This document shows positions 34,880 to 43,147 of a DNA stretch of 64,000 nucleotides, in pieces. The notes below the pieces were generated by a model, which was not told where the DNA came from, ran no database searches, and saw only the letters and a list, made by a program, of their open reading frames with translations. Numbering within the stretch: the first letter of the stretch is position 1; each line of letters begins with the position of its first letter. The DNA lies in the NCBI GenBank assembly GCA_937905825.1, contig CALCXM010000054.1, positions 1 through 64,000 of the forward strand. Reading direction: 5' to 3'. This DNA comes from an uncultured bacterium. GTDB lineage: Bacteria; Planctomycetota; UBA1135; GCA-002686595. The position numbers and the translations under genes were made by a program.

Positions 34880-37800
34880 CTAGTCGCCCAACTCCTGCAA
34901 GCGCTTGGAGGCGGCTTGCCCTTGGGTAGACGCTGGAGCGGAAGCCTCTAGCTCCCGGTAGTTCTTCACGGCCAAGCGTGTTTCTCCTTGGGCTTCCAAG
35001 ACTCTTGCGGAGAGCCACTTGGCCTCGCGCACTTCTTCGCCATCCGCAAACAGCAAGGAGACCTTGAGGAAGTGCGAGAGGGCGTTCTCGTAGTCCTTGG
35101 AGTCCAAATCCAGCCGGCCCAGTTCGATGCGCGCGCGGGCTGTGAAGAGCCCGTCCGTGTCGGAGTTTTGCGTCTCTTCCAGCAGCGCCCGGAAGGAGGC
35201 GCGCGCCGCACGGATGCGTTGCAAGCCGAGCAAGGCGATGCCTTGTTGGTAGCGGGCTTCGGCCCCTTGAGCAAACTCGGGAGCACTGGTGAGCAATTCC
35301 GTCAGGGCTTCGTTGGCGGTCTTGAACTCTCCCAGGCTGTTGGCGACGAGGCCTAGGCGATGCAGGGCCTTGGGGCGCGCCGCGTGCCGCCGCACGTTCT
35401 TTTGGAACTGGACCAACAACTCGTAGGCCGCGGCCATCTGGCCCAGGCGGAAACGCGCTTCCCCGGCAAGGTAGAGGCTCTCTGAATGCAGTTCACTGGT
35501 TCCATGCTCCGCCACCAAGCGCTCAAAACTCTGGGCCGCTTGCTCGGGTTGTTCAAGTGCCAAGAACGTGAACCCGAGCTTGTAGAGAGCCTTGTCCAGC
35601 AGCCCCGCATTTGCTGGATCGAGAGCGAGGGTGTACAGCCCCGCGGCCGGTCCGAAGTCCTTGGCTGCGTAGCGTTGCTCCGCCGCAAAGAAACAGAGTT
35701 CGAGGACTCGTGGATCCCGTGGGGCCAGTTGGATCGCTTGTTGGACCAAGGGCGCGCTGGTCTGCGGGGTCCCGTTGTCCAGCTCCAACCAAGCGCGGTC
35801 AAGCAAGAGGTCCAAGGAACGACTCGGAGTTTTCAGTAGCTTGGCCAAGGCAGCCAGCTGCGTTTGACTGCGCTTCGGGTCTTGAGCTTGGGTCCAGGAT
35901 TGGGCCACCAAACGTCCGAGTTCGAGCAGCTTGTCTTCGTCCTTGCAACCCGGGAAGAACCGATTCCAGAGAGACTGGGCCGACTGCGGGTTCTGTTGTT
36001 CCGTGGCCAACCAAATGCCCAACTCGAGGGCCGCCCGTTGCAGTTCGACGTCGGCCTTCGAGGCTAGCAACGGTTGCAGTTCCTGCTCGGCCTGCTGCAA
36101 CTCACCGGCTGCGCGCAGCTCCCAACAAAGGGAATAGCGCCCGTGATCCGCCAGCGGACTCCGGGGGAAGCGCTGCAGGTACTCGCGGTAAAGCTTGATC
36201 GCTTGCTGAGCCTGACCCATTTGGGCGGCGTGCCCAGCGAGTTCCAGCAGGGCTTCGGCAGCGACCTCATGCCCCGGGGCCTCACGCAAGAGTTGGCGCA
36301 GGAGGTCCGGGTCGCCGGTCAAGCGCGAGAGGCTCAGTTGCACTTCAGGACGCCGCTCAGAGTTCGGGTAGCGATCGAGGAAGCTCTGCCAGTTCTCGAT
36401 GGCCGAGGCCACATCACCGGCTTCGGAGTGGGCGCGTCCAACCATGTACTTGGCCTCTTGGGCCTCAGCACAGTCCGCCGGAACACGGGCGAAGCTACGG
36501 GCCGAGGTTTGCACATCGCCCAACAAGTACTGGCACCAAGCGAGGCGGCTGAGCACATTGCTCGATTGGGTGGAGCTCAAGTCCCGGGCCTTCGCCAGCT
36601 CGCTCAAGTCCGCCAGGGCTCTGCTGTAGTCCTGCAAGGCGAAGTAGGCCTCGGCCCTCACCAGTTGAGTGGAACGCAAGTACGTGCTCTTCGGAAACTG
36701 CTCCAGGAACTGGTTGGCCAGTTGCAGGGCGTGTTCTGGCTGGCCGCCGTTGAGTGAGGCCGTCGCGCCAGCGTGCAGGCCATACTCGGAGCCATCTTCC
36801 TGATAGCTTTGAGCGGCCTCCTCCAAACGACCCAAGTCGAACAGGATGTCGGCCCGTAGGGTTTGAAGACGCGTGCTCCAGTCCGGGTCCGCATTCGTCT
36901 TGTGCTTATCGATCAGGGCCAAGGCCGCCGTGGACTGCTCGTTCTCACGCAAGGCCCGGGCCTGCCAGTAGGTGGCTTCAGCGCTCTGCCCAACAGCTGG
37001 TAGTTGCAACACGCGCAGAGCGTCCGCCTTGTTGCCCGCACGCAACAGGTGCACTCCGCACTGCAAGGCAGCTTCTTGTGCGAAGCGTCCGCGACCATTG
37101 GCTTCCAACAAGCGTGCAAAGAAAATGGCGGCAGCGCGGTTGTCCCCACGTTTGGAGCGGATCCAAGCTCGACCGCGCAAAGCGCCATCGAGCCATGCGC
37201 CTTGCTCGATGGGGGACCATGCGTTTTCCGCGGCGTCGTAGTTCTCTGCTTGAAAGGCGGCGTCCCCGAGCAGGAAGCGAACTTCCGCGGCCAGTTCGTG
37301 GTCCCCGTGATCCGACAGGAAGCGGCTCGAGTGCTTTTGGCTGGCTGACCAGTTGTTCTCGAGGAAGTACGACCATGCCAAGCCGCGGCGTGCGTGGGCG
37401 TGATAGGAGGCGGCAGCTTCCCCACTCAAACTCGCTTCGTATTGTTCGCGCGCTTGGGGGTAGTTCTTCAAACGGAACTCGGCTTCACCCAGGAAAAAGG
37501 CCGCGCTCGGTTTGAGGTAGTCTTGGTCCGAGGCCAGGGCGGCGCGCAGGACCTCGCGCGCTTCCCGGGGCCGCTCATTCAACAGCTCGCACTGACCGAG
37601 GCGCAGTTGGGCCTCGGCGCGGTACTCGAAACCCGCTTGCCCGGCGAGTCGCTGATAGTGCGGGATGGCTTCCTTCGAGCGTTCGAGCTCAAAGAGTGCG
37701 GAGGCCAAGCGGTAACGCACCAATGGGCGTGCTTGGTGCTTGGCATGTTCGGAGAGGAAGGACTGCGCTTCCTTGACCACCATCTCGAACAGCTCGCCCT

Positions 37801-37966
37801 CGTACAGGCCAGCGATGTATTCCGCCGCTTCGTCCGCGCTGTCGCTGCGCCGCGTGACAGGGTTCAGTGGAGTGCCGAGTGCACTGCCAGGAAGCATTCT
37901 GGGGCTGATGAACGGAGCGTTGGGCAGGGGCCCCGTCAGGAGCGAGATCAATGTGAGGGCAAGCAT
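34880..37966 (-). CDS. Large tetratricopeptide-repeat protein of the ExbB-ExbD cluster
   Basis: 1028 aa from the ATG at 37966, with a signal-like start (MLALTLISLLTGPLPNAPF). Almost the whole protein is TPR or TPR-like helices with spacing near 34-37 residues, for example ARPLVRYRLASALFELERSKEAI, AEAQLRLGQCELLNERPREAREVLRA, AAFFLGEAEFRLKNYPQAREQYEA, LAAEVRFLLGDAAFQAENYDAAENAW, ALYKLGFTFLALEQPEQAAQSFERL, and ARYQQGIALLGLQRIRAARASF. Export and repeats suggest a periplasmic scaffold, comparable in role to YbgF/CpoB in Tol systems. It precedes exbB by 61 bp on the same strand. Confidence 0.82.
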   Translation of the reverse strand: MLALTLISLLTGPLPNAPFISPRMLPGSALGTPLNPVTRRSDSADEAAEYIAGLYEGELFEMVVKEAQSFLSEHAKHQARPLVRYRLASALFELERSKEAIPHYQRLAGQAGFEYRAEAQLRLGQCELLNERPREAREVLRAALASDQDYLKPSAAFFLGEAEFRLKNYPQAREQYEASLSGEAAASYHAHARRGLAWSYFLENNWSASQKHSSRFLSDHGDHELAAEVRFLLGDAAFQAENYDAAENAWSPIEQGAWLDGALRGRAWIRSKRGDNRAAAIFFARLLEANGRGRFAQEAALQCGVHLLRAGNKADALRVLQLPAVGQSAEATYWQARALRENEQSTAALALIDKHKTNADPDWSTRLQTLRADILFDLGRLEEAAQSYQEDGSEYGLHAGATASLNGGQPEHALQLANQFLEQFPKSTYLRSTQLVRAEAYFALQDYSRALADLSELAKARDLSSTQSSNVLSRLAWCQYLLGDVQTSARSFARVPADCAEAQEAKYMVGRAHSEAGDVASAIENWQSFLDRYPNSERRPEVQLSLSRLTGDPDLLRQLLREAPGHEVAAEALLELAGHAAQMGQAQQAIKLYREYLQRFPRSPLADHGRYSLCWELRAAGELQQAEQELQPLLASKADVELQRAALELGIWLATEQQNPQSAQSLWNRFFPGCKDEDKLLELGRLVAQSWTQAQDPKRSQTQLAALAKLLKTPSRSLDLLLDRAWLELDNGTPQTSAPLVQQAIQLAPRDPRVLELCFFAAEQRYAAKDFGPAAGLYTLALDPANAGLLDKALYKLGFTFLALEQPEQAAQSFERLVAEHGTSELHSESLYLAGEARFRLGQMAAAYELLVQFQKNVRRHAARPKALHRLGLVANSLGEFKTANEALTELLTSAPEFAQGAEARYQQGIALLGLQRIRAARASFRALLEETQNSDTDGLFTARARIELGRLDLDSKDYENALSHFLKVSLLFADGEEVREAKWLSARVLEAQGETRLAVKNYRELEASAPASTQGQAASKRLQELGD

Positions 37967-38286
37967 GGGACACACCTTGGGCCTGAAAGAGGAAGGAAAG
38001 TCATCCGCGGGCGGTTCTGTTGCCGGTGGGACGGCGGATGGACTGCGCGAGTGCGCAGAGCGGAAGGGCAGCGCTTAGAGGCGGCGCACGTGGCCGGGTC
38101 TCGCGCGCGATTCAGAGTGTCGGTTGCCGGTGCTACGGGCGTCGTCGGCAGTTCGCCAGGACGCGCGGGGTCGGCGTTGAAGGCGGAGGAGGTGCCCCCC
38201 CACAAGGACGGTTTCACCGTTCACGATGGAGTTGTGAATCGATGCCTGCCAGGGCGTCATTGGGGAGGGGCTGCGTTCCGTTTCGC
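37967..38286. other. Gene-free stretch inside the leftward cluster
   Basis: 320 bp between the coiled-coil gene stop and the TPR gene start. I see no convincing coding frame, hairpin or promoter. It could hold an internal promoter that partly uncouples the TPR-exbB-exbD part from blaI-blaR1. Confidence 0.4.
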
Positions 38287-40158
38287 TTACTGTTTCCAGT
38301 TCGCGGTGGTGGTGCGGACCGGCGCGGAGTTGAGTTCACCGACCACGTTGCGCAGATCTCTGACTTCACCGACCAACTCTTGCACCAAGGCGGCGACTTC
38401 TGCCTGCAAGGCTTCGGTCTGCTGAGCTTGAATGCCCATACCGACGCCCTGGGAAGGCTTGGGCTCGGCGGGGCAATCCACCTGCGGCGTGGGTGCGCAG
38501 GGCGGGGTCGCTGGCAAGGGCGCGATAGGCGCCACCATCAACTTGGGAGCCGTGAAAGTACGCGTGGTGGTGGTGTGCCGGGCGCGCGGTGTCGAGAGAG
38601 TCGCGAGCGGAGCCCGGCGAATGACCGGGGTCGAATGCCCGACGCTACCGGTTGAACTGCCCTTCGAGCCGCAGCCGGAGCAACAACAGCAACAGCCGTT
38701 GCTGGCCCGTGTTCCCACGGCGAGCTGCGCTTCGAGCTGAGCGATGCGCGCCTCCAGTTGGTGGATGCGTCCCGTCTCCGGGGCCGCGGCCCGTTCACCA
38801 GCGAACCAGCTGTTGGTGTGGATCTGGAAGTTCTGGCCGTCCTTCGAGAAGAACTCGCCCCAGTTCCCTTTGGCATGGGGTGCGATGGTGATGAAGTCGC
38901 CAGCGTCCCCAACACGGAAGAGGAATTGTTGCAGGTCGGCCGCGTCGCAGTCCTGCACGTCACAGTCGTTGTCGTCTTCGTCGCAATCGTTCACGTCACA
39001 GTCATCGTCGTCGATGTCGCAATCGTTCACGTCGCAATCATCTCCCCAGGCGTCATGGATGTCCTCCAGTTGCGCTTCGAGGCGCTCGACTTGGGCTTCG
39101 ATCTCACGTTGCACCGGCTCCAGGTCCCGCTCGAGCTTGGAAAGATGGACTTCCAAGGAATCGGCCAGGGGCTCCATCTGGCTCTCCAGCATGGCGATCT
39201 CTGCCTCAAGTGCTTTCATGGGCTTTTGCATGGCGCGTTCGATGGCTTGAAGTTCTCGTTCGATCTTCTGGCGCAGCTCCGCGTTGTCTCCGAGGGGCTC
39301 GAGCTGATCGACGAGCTTGTCGATTTTGCCTTCGTACTTGCGCGAGACCTTTTCCATTTGGCGCTCTTGGGCCTCAATCAAGCGTTCGATTTCGCGTTCG
39401 CGGTTTTCAACACTGCGCTCGAGACTCTCGGCTTCGTGCTCGATCTGGCGTTCGGCTTCTTCGAGCTTGCGCTCCAGTTGGCGGATCGCCTGCTCGATCT
39501 CGCGCTCCCTTTGTTCGAGTTGGCGCTGGGCGTTACGCTGCTCGCGTTCTGCGTTCCTCTCGACCTGTTCGCGATCACGCTCCTGCGCTTCGCGCTGCCG
39601 ATCTTGAGCCTCGCGCTGGTGCTCTTGCTCTTCGCTAACGTGAAGCTCGTGCGCTATGTGCGCTCCGTGCAGCCCGTGCACGTCATGCAGCTCGTGTTCC
39701 TGAGCGTTTTTAGCCGCGTTGGCAAACAGTACCCCGGCGTACTGGGCCTGAAGATTGGCGGCTGTCTTGGCGGTGTTGGCTGGGCTTGTGGACTGCGAGC
39801 CAGAGTAGGTGGCGAGTTGCGCCCGATTGGAGGCCTCTGCCTTCGCACTTGCGACAGCCTTGGCCGCCTGTTCCGCGCAGGAATCCGAACGTTTCTGGGA
39901 ACAAGTGCTGGCTTGCTGCTCAGCGACCTGCGCCTGGCGAGAGGTTTTTGCACTCGCCTGGCACTGGGTTGCGGCCAACCGTTCGGACTTCGCTTGCGCC
40001 GAGCAAGAAGCCTGCCCGTCGCTGCTTTGCAACAGTTCCTGAATCACCGCGGGACTGGCGCTCGTGAGGGCACTCTCCTGGATGGGTTCGTGGTTGATGA
40101 TGGCTGCCGCCATCCAAGTGGTGACGCTCATGCCTAGGGCGACAAGGGGACGGATCAT
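38287..40158 (-). CDS. Long coiled-coil protein with Asp/Cys tandem repeat, co-encoded with BlaI-BlaR1
   Basis: 623 aa from the ATG at 40158, overlapping blaR1 by 4 bp. A hydrophobic start (LVALGMSVTTWMAAAII) suggests export or membrane anchoring. Residues about 50-120 are Ala/Gln/Ser-rich with regularly placed Cys. A His-rich patch follows (HELHDVHGLHGAHIAHELH). Residues about 165-370 form a continuous, highly charged coiled coil (REAQDRQREAQERDREQVER and onward). Then come three tandem 12-residue units built on D-C-D-V-N-D-C-D, and a run of five Cys (NGCCCCCSGCGSKG). The C-terminal tail returns to a short coiled coil. Many Cys, His and Asp residues point to metal binding or disulfide cross-linking. 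No family recognised. Confidence 0.75.
   Translation of the reverse strand: MIRPLVALGMSVTTWMAAAIINHEPIQESALTSASPAVIQELLQSSDGQASCSAQAKSERLAATQCQASAKTSRQAQVAEQQASTCSQKRSDSCAEQAAKAVASAKAEASNRAQLATYSGSQSTSPANTAKTAANLQAQYAGVLFANAAKNAQEHELHDVHGLHGAHIAHELHVSEEQEHQREAQDRQREAQERDREQVERNAEREQRNAQRQLEQREREIEQAIRQLERKLEEAERQIEHEAESLERSVENREREIERLIEAQERQMEKVSRKYEGKIDKLVDQLEPLGDNAELRQKIERELQAIERAMQKPMKALEAEIAMLESQMEPLADSLEVHLSKLERDLEPVQREIEAQVERLEAQLEDIHDAWGDDCDVNDCDIDDDDCDVNDCDEDDNDCDVQDCDAADLQQFLFRVGDAGDFITIAPHAKGNWGEFFSKDGQNFQIHTNSWFAGERAAAPETGRIHQLEARIAQLEAQLAVGTRASNGCCCCCSGCGSKGSSTGSVGHSTPVIRRAPLATLSTPRARHTTTTRTFTAPKLMVAPIAPLPATPPCAPTPQVDCPAEPKPSQGVGMGIQAQQTEALQAEVAALVQELVGEVRDLRNVVGELNSAPVRTTTANWKQ
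38942..39043 (-). repeat. Tandem 36-bp coding repeat (Asp/Cys 12-mer)
   Basis: About three in-frame units encode DDCDVNDCDIDD, DDCDVNDCDEDD and NDCDVQDCDAA. The DNA units share blocks such as TCGCAATCGTTCACGTC, so the array grew by recent duplication. Each unit offers four or more acidic residues around two Cys, resembling a calcium- or metal-binding loop. Confidence 0.85.
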
Positions 40159-41534
40159 TTGGATTCCTCCTGCTTCGGATTCCTTGAGGTGGTGGTGAGA
40201 GGCTGACTCAGAAGAGCCGGCAAGATGGCTTGCAAACGCGTTTGACGTTCACGCAACCGTTGCACGCGCAGATCGATGTCGAACAGCGCGAAAGGGGGAT
40301 TGGGGTCTCCCGCGTACTTGCGCTTCAAGAGCGCGCATTCTTCGTAGAGGGCAGAGAGTTCCCGGTCGAGGACCGCGAGATGCCCCTCGAGCCCGATGGG
40401 CTGGGTGACGGCGGGAGTGCTGATTTCAGGGGACGTCGCATAGCTGTTCATTTCCAGCTTGTGGTTGACGCCGCTCGTCCAAGGGGACTCCACCGTGGGT
40501 GGTTCGGAGCGGTCGCCGACGGCACTCGCCCCGGGCAAACAAACGGCGGCCATAAAGAGGCTGGCGAAGGGGAACAGCACGGCTTTTCTGGAGCGCGTGG
40601 GACTCGCGAGCTTGCGATCCTCATCGAGCAGACGTCCGATGCGAACGGCGAGCCGCGAGTTGGAGGAGGCCATGTGGACCACCGCCACAACCGGGCGTTC
40701 GTCGAGCACCCAGGTCGCCACTTCCGTGAGGCAGCGCGCCAAGTCCAAGCTGTTTGCCGTGTGGCGCGCAGCCCAGTCATCGCACTGGAACTCGGCCAGT
40801 TCTTGCAGATCGCGGCGGGCGACGCGGTTGAGCGGTTGAAAGAAGAAGGTGCGTTCGATCAAACCGCACAGGAAGAACCAGGCGGAGTCGCGGCGCAAGA
40901 TGTGGCTGAGTTCGTGGGCGAGAAGGGCTTCCTGCTGCTTTTCCGAGAGCTCCACTAGGGCCCGCGAGGGCACGCAGATCTGCGGAAAGAAGACACCCAC
41001 GGTGGCGGGGGACTTGAGCTCTTGGGAAACCGTGAGGCGCGGGGGACGCGCCAGGCCAGCGCGCTTCGAGAGGGCTTGCAGAGTGCGTTTGGCATGTCCG
41101 TCACGCACGGGCAGGCGCCCGGCCAGGCGGTCGGCGATGCGGCGCCAGGCGAAGAGGAACAGCCCGACACCCAGCAGCCCCCCAAGCATCCACACTCCGA
41201 GCAACAAGCGATCCCAGGTGAATTCGATTTCCCCCATGGGACCCGCCACGGCTGCGGGCAGCAGTTGCGCGGCCTCTGCCGTCGGAATGTAGAAGGGCAC
41301 CGGGTGCGTCCACTCGAGACGGCCGGAAAGCGGCGCCAGGTTGACGGCTGCTTGCAGGCTAGCGCTGACGATTCCACCCAAGAGGGCGGTCTTCCAAATC
41401 CGTTCGCGCCAGATCAAGCGTTCCTTGCCGAGCTGTCGGTTGATGAACCAAGCCATGGCCAAGAGCACGGTGCTGTGCACGGCGTAGGTCAGGATCCAGG
41501 CGAAGAGTCCTTGCAGTGATGAGTTGTCGAACAC
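40155..41534 (-). CDS. BlaR1/MecR1-type M56 family sensor metallopeptidase
   Basis: 459 aa. Four membrane segments (GLFAWILTYAVHSTVLLAMAWFI, ALLGGIVSASLQAAVNLAPL, LLLGVWMLGGLLGVGLFLFAW, and AVLFPFASLFMAAVCLPGA) surround a cytosolic-type M56 metallopeptidase domain with the zinc motif LLAHELSHILRRD and a downstream EFQCDDWA glutamate region. In beta-lactam resistance, BlaR1 cleaves the repressor BlaI after sensing. The penicillin-binding C-terminal domain of BlaR1 is missing: the C-terminus is a short coiled-coil region. Some other envelope signal must therefore be sensed. The start follows the blaI stop by one base. Confidence 0.88.
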   Translation of the reverse strand: MFDNSSLQGLFAWILTYAVHSTVLLAMAWFINRQLGKERLIWRERIWKTALLGGIVSASLQAAVNLAPLSGRLEWTHPVPFYIPTAEAAQLLPAAVAGPMGEIEFTWDRLLLGVWMLGGLLGVGLFLFAWRRIADRLAGRLPVRDGHAKRTLQALSKRAGLARPPRLTVSQELKSPATVGVFFPQICVPSRALVELSEKQQEALLAHELSHILRRDSAWFFLCGLIERTFFFQPLNRVARRDLQELAEFQCDDWAARHTANSLDLARCLTEVATWVLDERPVVAVVHMASSNSRLAVRIGRLLDEDRKLASPTRSRKAVLFPFASLFMAAVCLPGASAVGDRSEPPTVESPWTSGVNHKLEMNSYATSPEISTPAVTQPIGLEGHLAVLDRELSALYEECALLKRKYAGDPNPPFALFDIDLRVQRLRERQTRLQAILPALLSQPLTTTSRNPKQEESK

Positions 41535-41535
41535 G

Positions 41536-41919
41536 CTATTTCCTCCCCTTCTCGCGCTTGGCGATGCTGTTCTTGAGTTGCTCGAGTTCCTTGGCGTCGA
41601 TCTCCTTCTCCTCGATCAAGTGCGTGACCAGGGCGGTGAAGTCTCCCTCGAACAAACGGTGGGCGAGCTCCGCCACCATGGAGCGCTTGACTTCACTCTC
41701 ACTCACCGTCGGGTGGTAGATGAACTGGCGTCCTTCCGTCTTGTGGAGGACCACGCCTTTTTTCTCCATCTTGGAGAGCATGGTGGCGATGGTCGTGAGG
41801 GCGCGGCTCTTGTGCTCGGGCAAGGCCCTGTGGACATCGGCGACGCTCGCCGTTTTCAGTCGCCAGAGAACCCGCATGATGGCGAGCTGAAGTTCTCCGA
41901 GGGTGTGTTGGGTGCTCAT
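41536..41919 (-). CDS. BlaI/MecI/CopY family transcriptional repressor
   Basis: 127 aa, the normal length. The N-terminal winged helix is typical (LGELQLAIMRVLWRLKTASVADVHRALPE, ALTTIATMLSKMEKKGVVLHKTEGRQFIYHP). The C-terminal dimerisation helices follow (VKRSMVAELAHRLFEGDFTALVTHLIEEKEI). The protein should bind as a dimer to palindromic operators and be inactivated by cleavage by the adjacent M56 protease. An operator-like palindrome overlapping a candidate promoter lies 50-85 bp upstream. Confidence 0.93.
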   Translation of the reverse strand: MSTQHTLGELQLAIMRVLWRLKTASVADVHRALPEHKSRALTTIATMLSKMEKKGVVLHKTEGRQFIYHPTVSESEVKRSMVAELAHRLFEGDFTALVTHLIEEKEIDAKELEQLKNSIAKREKGRK

Positions 41920-41963
41920 GGTGAGGGGGTCCCTGGCCGGGGACCGTGGGGGGCTGTGTCGAT

Positions 41964-42003
41964 CAACTACCTAGGTAATACGACCTCGGTAGTTGGTCGT
42001 CCA
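41964..42003 (-). promoter_or_regulatory. BlaI-type operator overlapping the promoter of the leftward cluster
   Basis: A perfect 10-bp palindrome TACCTAGGTA (41968-41977) resembles the TACA-N-TGTA cores bound by BlaI/MecI. It sits within a larger inverted repeat, CAACTACC (41964-41971) and GGTAGTTG (41988-41995). On the minus strand TGGACG (42003-41998) and TATTAC (41980-41975), 17 bp apart, form a candidate -35/-10 pair, so repressor binding would block RNA polymerase. It lies between blaI and the divergent methyltransferase gene, which could share control. Confidence 0.65.
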
Positions 42004-42130
42004 GCGGATTCTTGGACCACACGAACTTATTACTTGAGCGGGACGCTTGATTGAACTTGTCCGGTGGGCCGTCTAGCCTCAGGCCTGCCCCGATAACCCG
42101 CGCCCGATGGGCCGATAGCACAGACGCACC

Positions 42131-43045
42131 GTGAGCAAAACCAAGGACTCCAAAACGGCCAAGGCCAGCACTTCCAAGAAGAAGGCCAGCGCCAAGAAAA
42201 CCCCCAAGGGGACGCCCCCCAAGAAGCCGGTCAGCAAGCACCGGTACACGGCGGCCACGGCGGACAAGTACGAGCTCTATCAGCTGGCGGTGCAGTCCGC
42301 GGATACGGACGTCGAGTTCCTGACGGAGACCTACGAGGCCTTGAACGGACGCAAGCCCAAGCACCTGCGTGAAGACTTCTGCGGGACCGCCTTGATCTGC
42401 GCCGATTGGGTTTGCCGTGGAGAGGACCGGACCGCTGAAGGCTACGACCTCGATCCGGAGCCGCTCGAGTGGGGCAAGCAGCACAACATGAAGAAGGTCC
42501 ACAAGAAGCAGGCCGAGGATCGTCTCGACTTGTACTTGGAGGACGCCCGGGCACCGGGTCGCAAGGCGCCGGACGTGCGCATCGCGCAGAACTTCTCCTA
42601 CTGGTTGTTCATGGAACGGGCCGAGTTGTTGGAGTACTTCAAGCTCGCTCAAGACAGCTTGGCCGAGGACGGCATCTTCGTGATCGACTTGTACGGCGGC
42701 ACGGAAGCCACCGAAGAGATGTTGGAAGAGCGCAAGATCGAGGGCGGCTTCACCTACGTCTGGGATCAACACGAGTACTTTCCGGGCACGGCCGAGTTCT
42801 TCTGCAACATCCACTTCAAGTTCCGCGACGGCACGGAGTTGAACAACGCGTTCCAATACCACTGGCGCGTGTGGGGCATGGCCGAGCTCAAGGACCTCTT
42901 GCTCGAAGCGGGCTTCTCGAGTTGCGAGAGTTACTTCGAAGGGGACGACGAAGACGATCCCGAAGAAGGCAACGGCATCTTCGAGCCGGATCCCAAGGGC
43001 GAAAACTGCGAGAGCTGGATCGGTTACCTGGTGTCGCAGAAGTAG
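42131..43045 (+). CDS. Class I SAM-dependent methyltransferase
   Basis: 304 aa from a GTG at 42131. A Lys/Ala/Pro-rich N-terminal tail of about 40 residues precedes a Rossmann-type methyltransferase fold: HLREDFCGTALICADWVCRG (motif I region), RTAEGYDLDPEPLEWGKQ (acidic end of strand 2), PDVRIAQNFSYWLFMERAELLEYFKLA, then DGIFVIDLYGGTEATEEM. The acidic C-terminal tail (EGDDEDDPEEGNGIFEPD) is unusual. The substrate is unknown. It is divergent from the BlaI operator and convergent with the MauE-like gene, with a strong hairpin between them. Confidence 0.82.
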   Translation: MSKTKDSKTAKASTSKKKASAKKTPKGTPPKKPVSKHRYTAATADKYELYQLAVQSADTDVEFLTETYEALNGRKPKHLREDFCGTALICADWVCRGEDRTAEGYDLDPEPLEWGKQHNMKKVHKKQAEDRLDLYLEDARAPGRKAPDVRIAQNFSYWLFMERAELLEYFKLAQDSLAEDGIFVIDLYGGTEATEEMLEERKIEGGFTYVWDQHEYFPGTAEFFCNIHFKFRDGTELNNAFQYHWRVWGMAELKDLLLEAGFSSCESYFEGDDEDDPEEGNGIFEPDPKGENCESWIGYLVSQK

Positions 43046-43080
43046 CGCAAGCCGCTTTGGCGCCCCAGTGGCGTCCAATC

Positions 43081-43128
43081 AGCAAGGGCCCCGTTCCTCC
43101 TGAGTTCAGGAGGAACGGGGCCCTTGCT
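43081..43128. terminator. 23-bp perfect inverted repeat, likely bidirectional terminator
   Basis: Arms 43081-43103 and 43106-43128 are exact reverse complements around a GT centre (centre CTGAGTTCAG). It lies between the convergent methyltransferase and MauE-like genes. The stem is far longer than needed for termination and lacks a T-run on either side. Confidence 0.7.
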
Positions 43129-43147
43129 AGAGCAGGAGTCTGGAGCT

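Noticed and set aside
38758..40137. Long rightward open frame opposite the coiled-coil gene
   Set aside because: Antisense shadow of the Glu/Arg-rich coiled coil, giving artificial Leu/Phe/Ala repeats.
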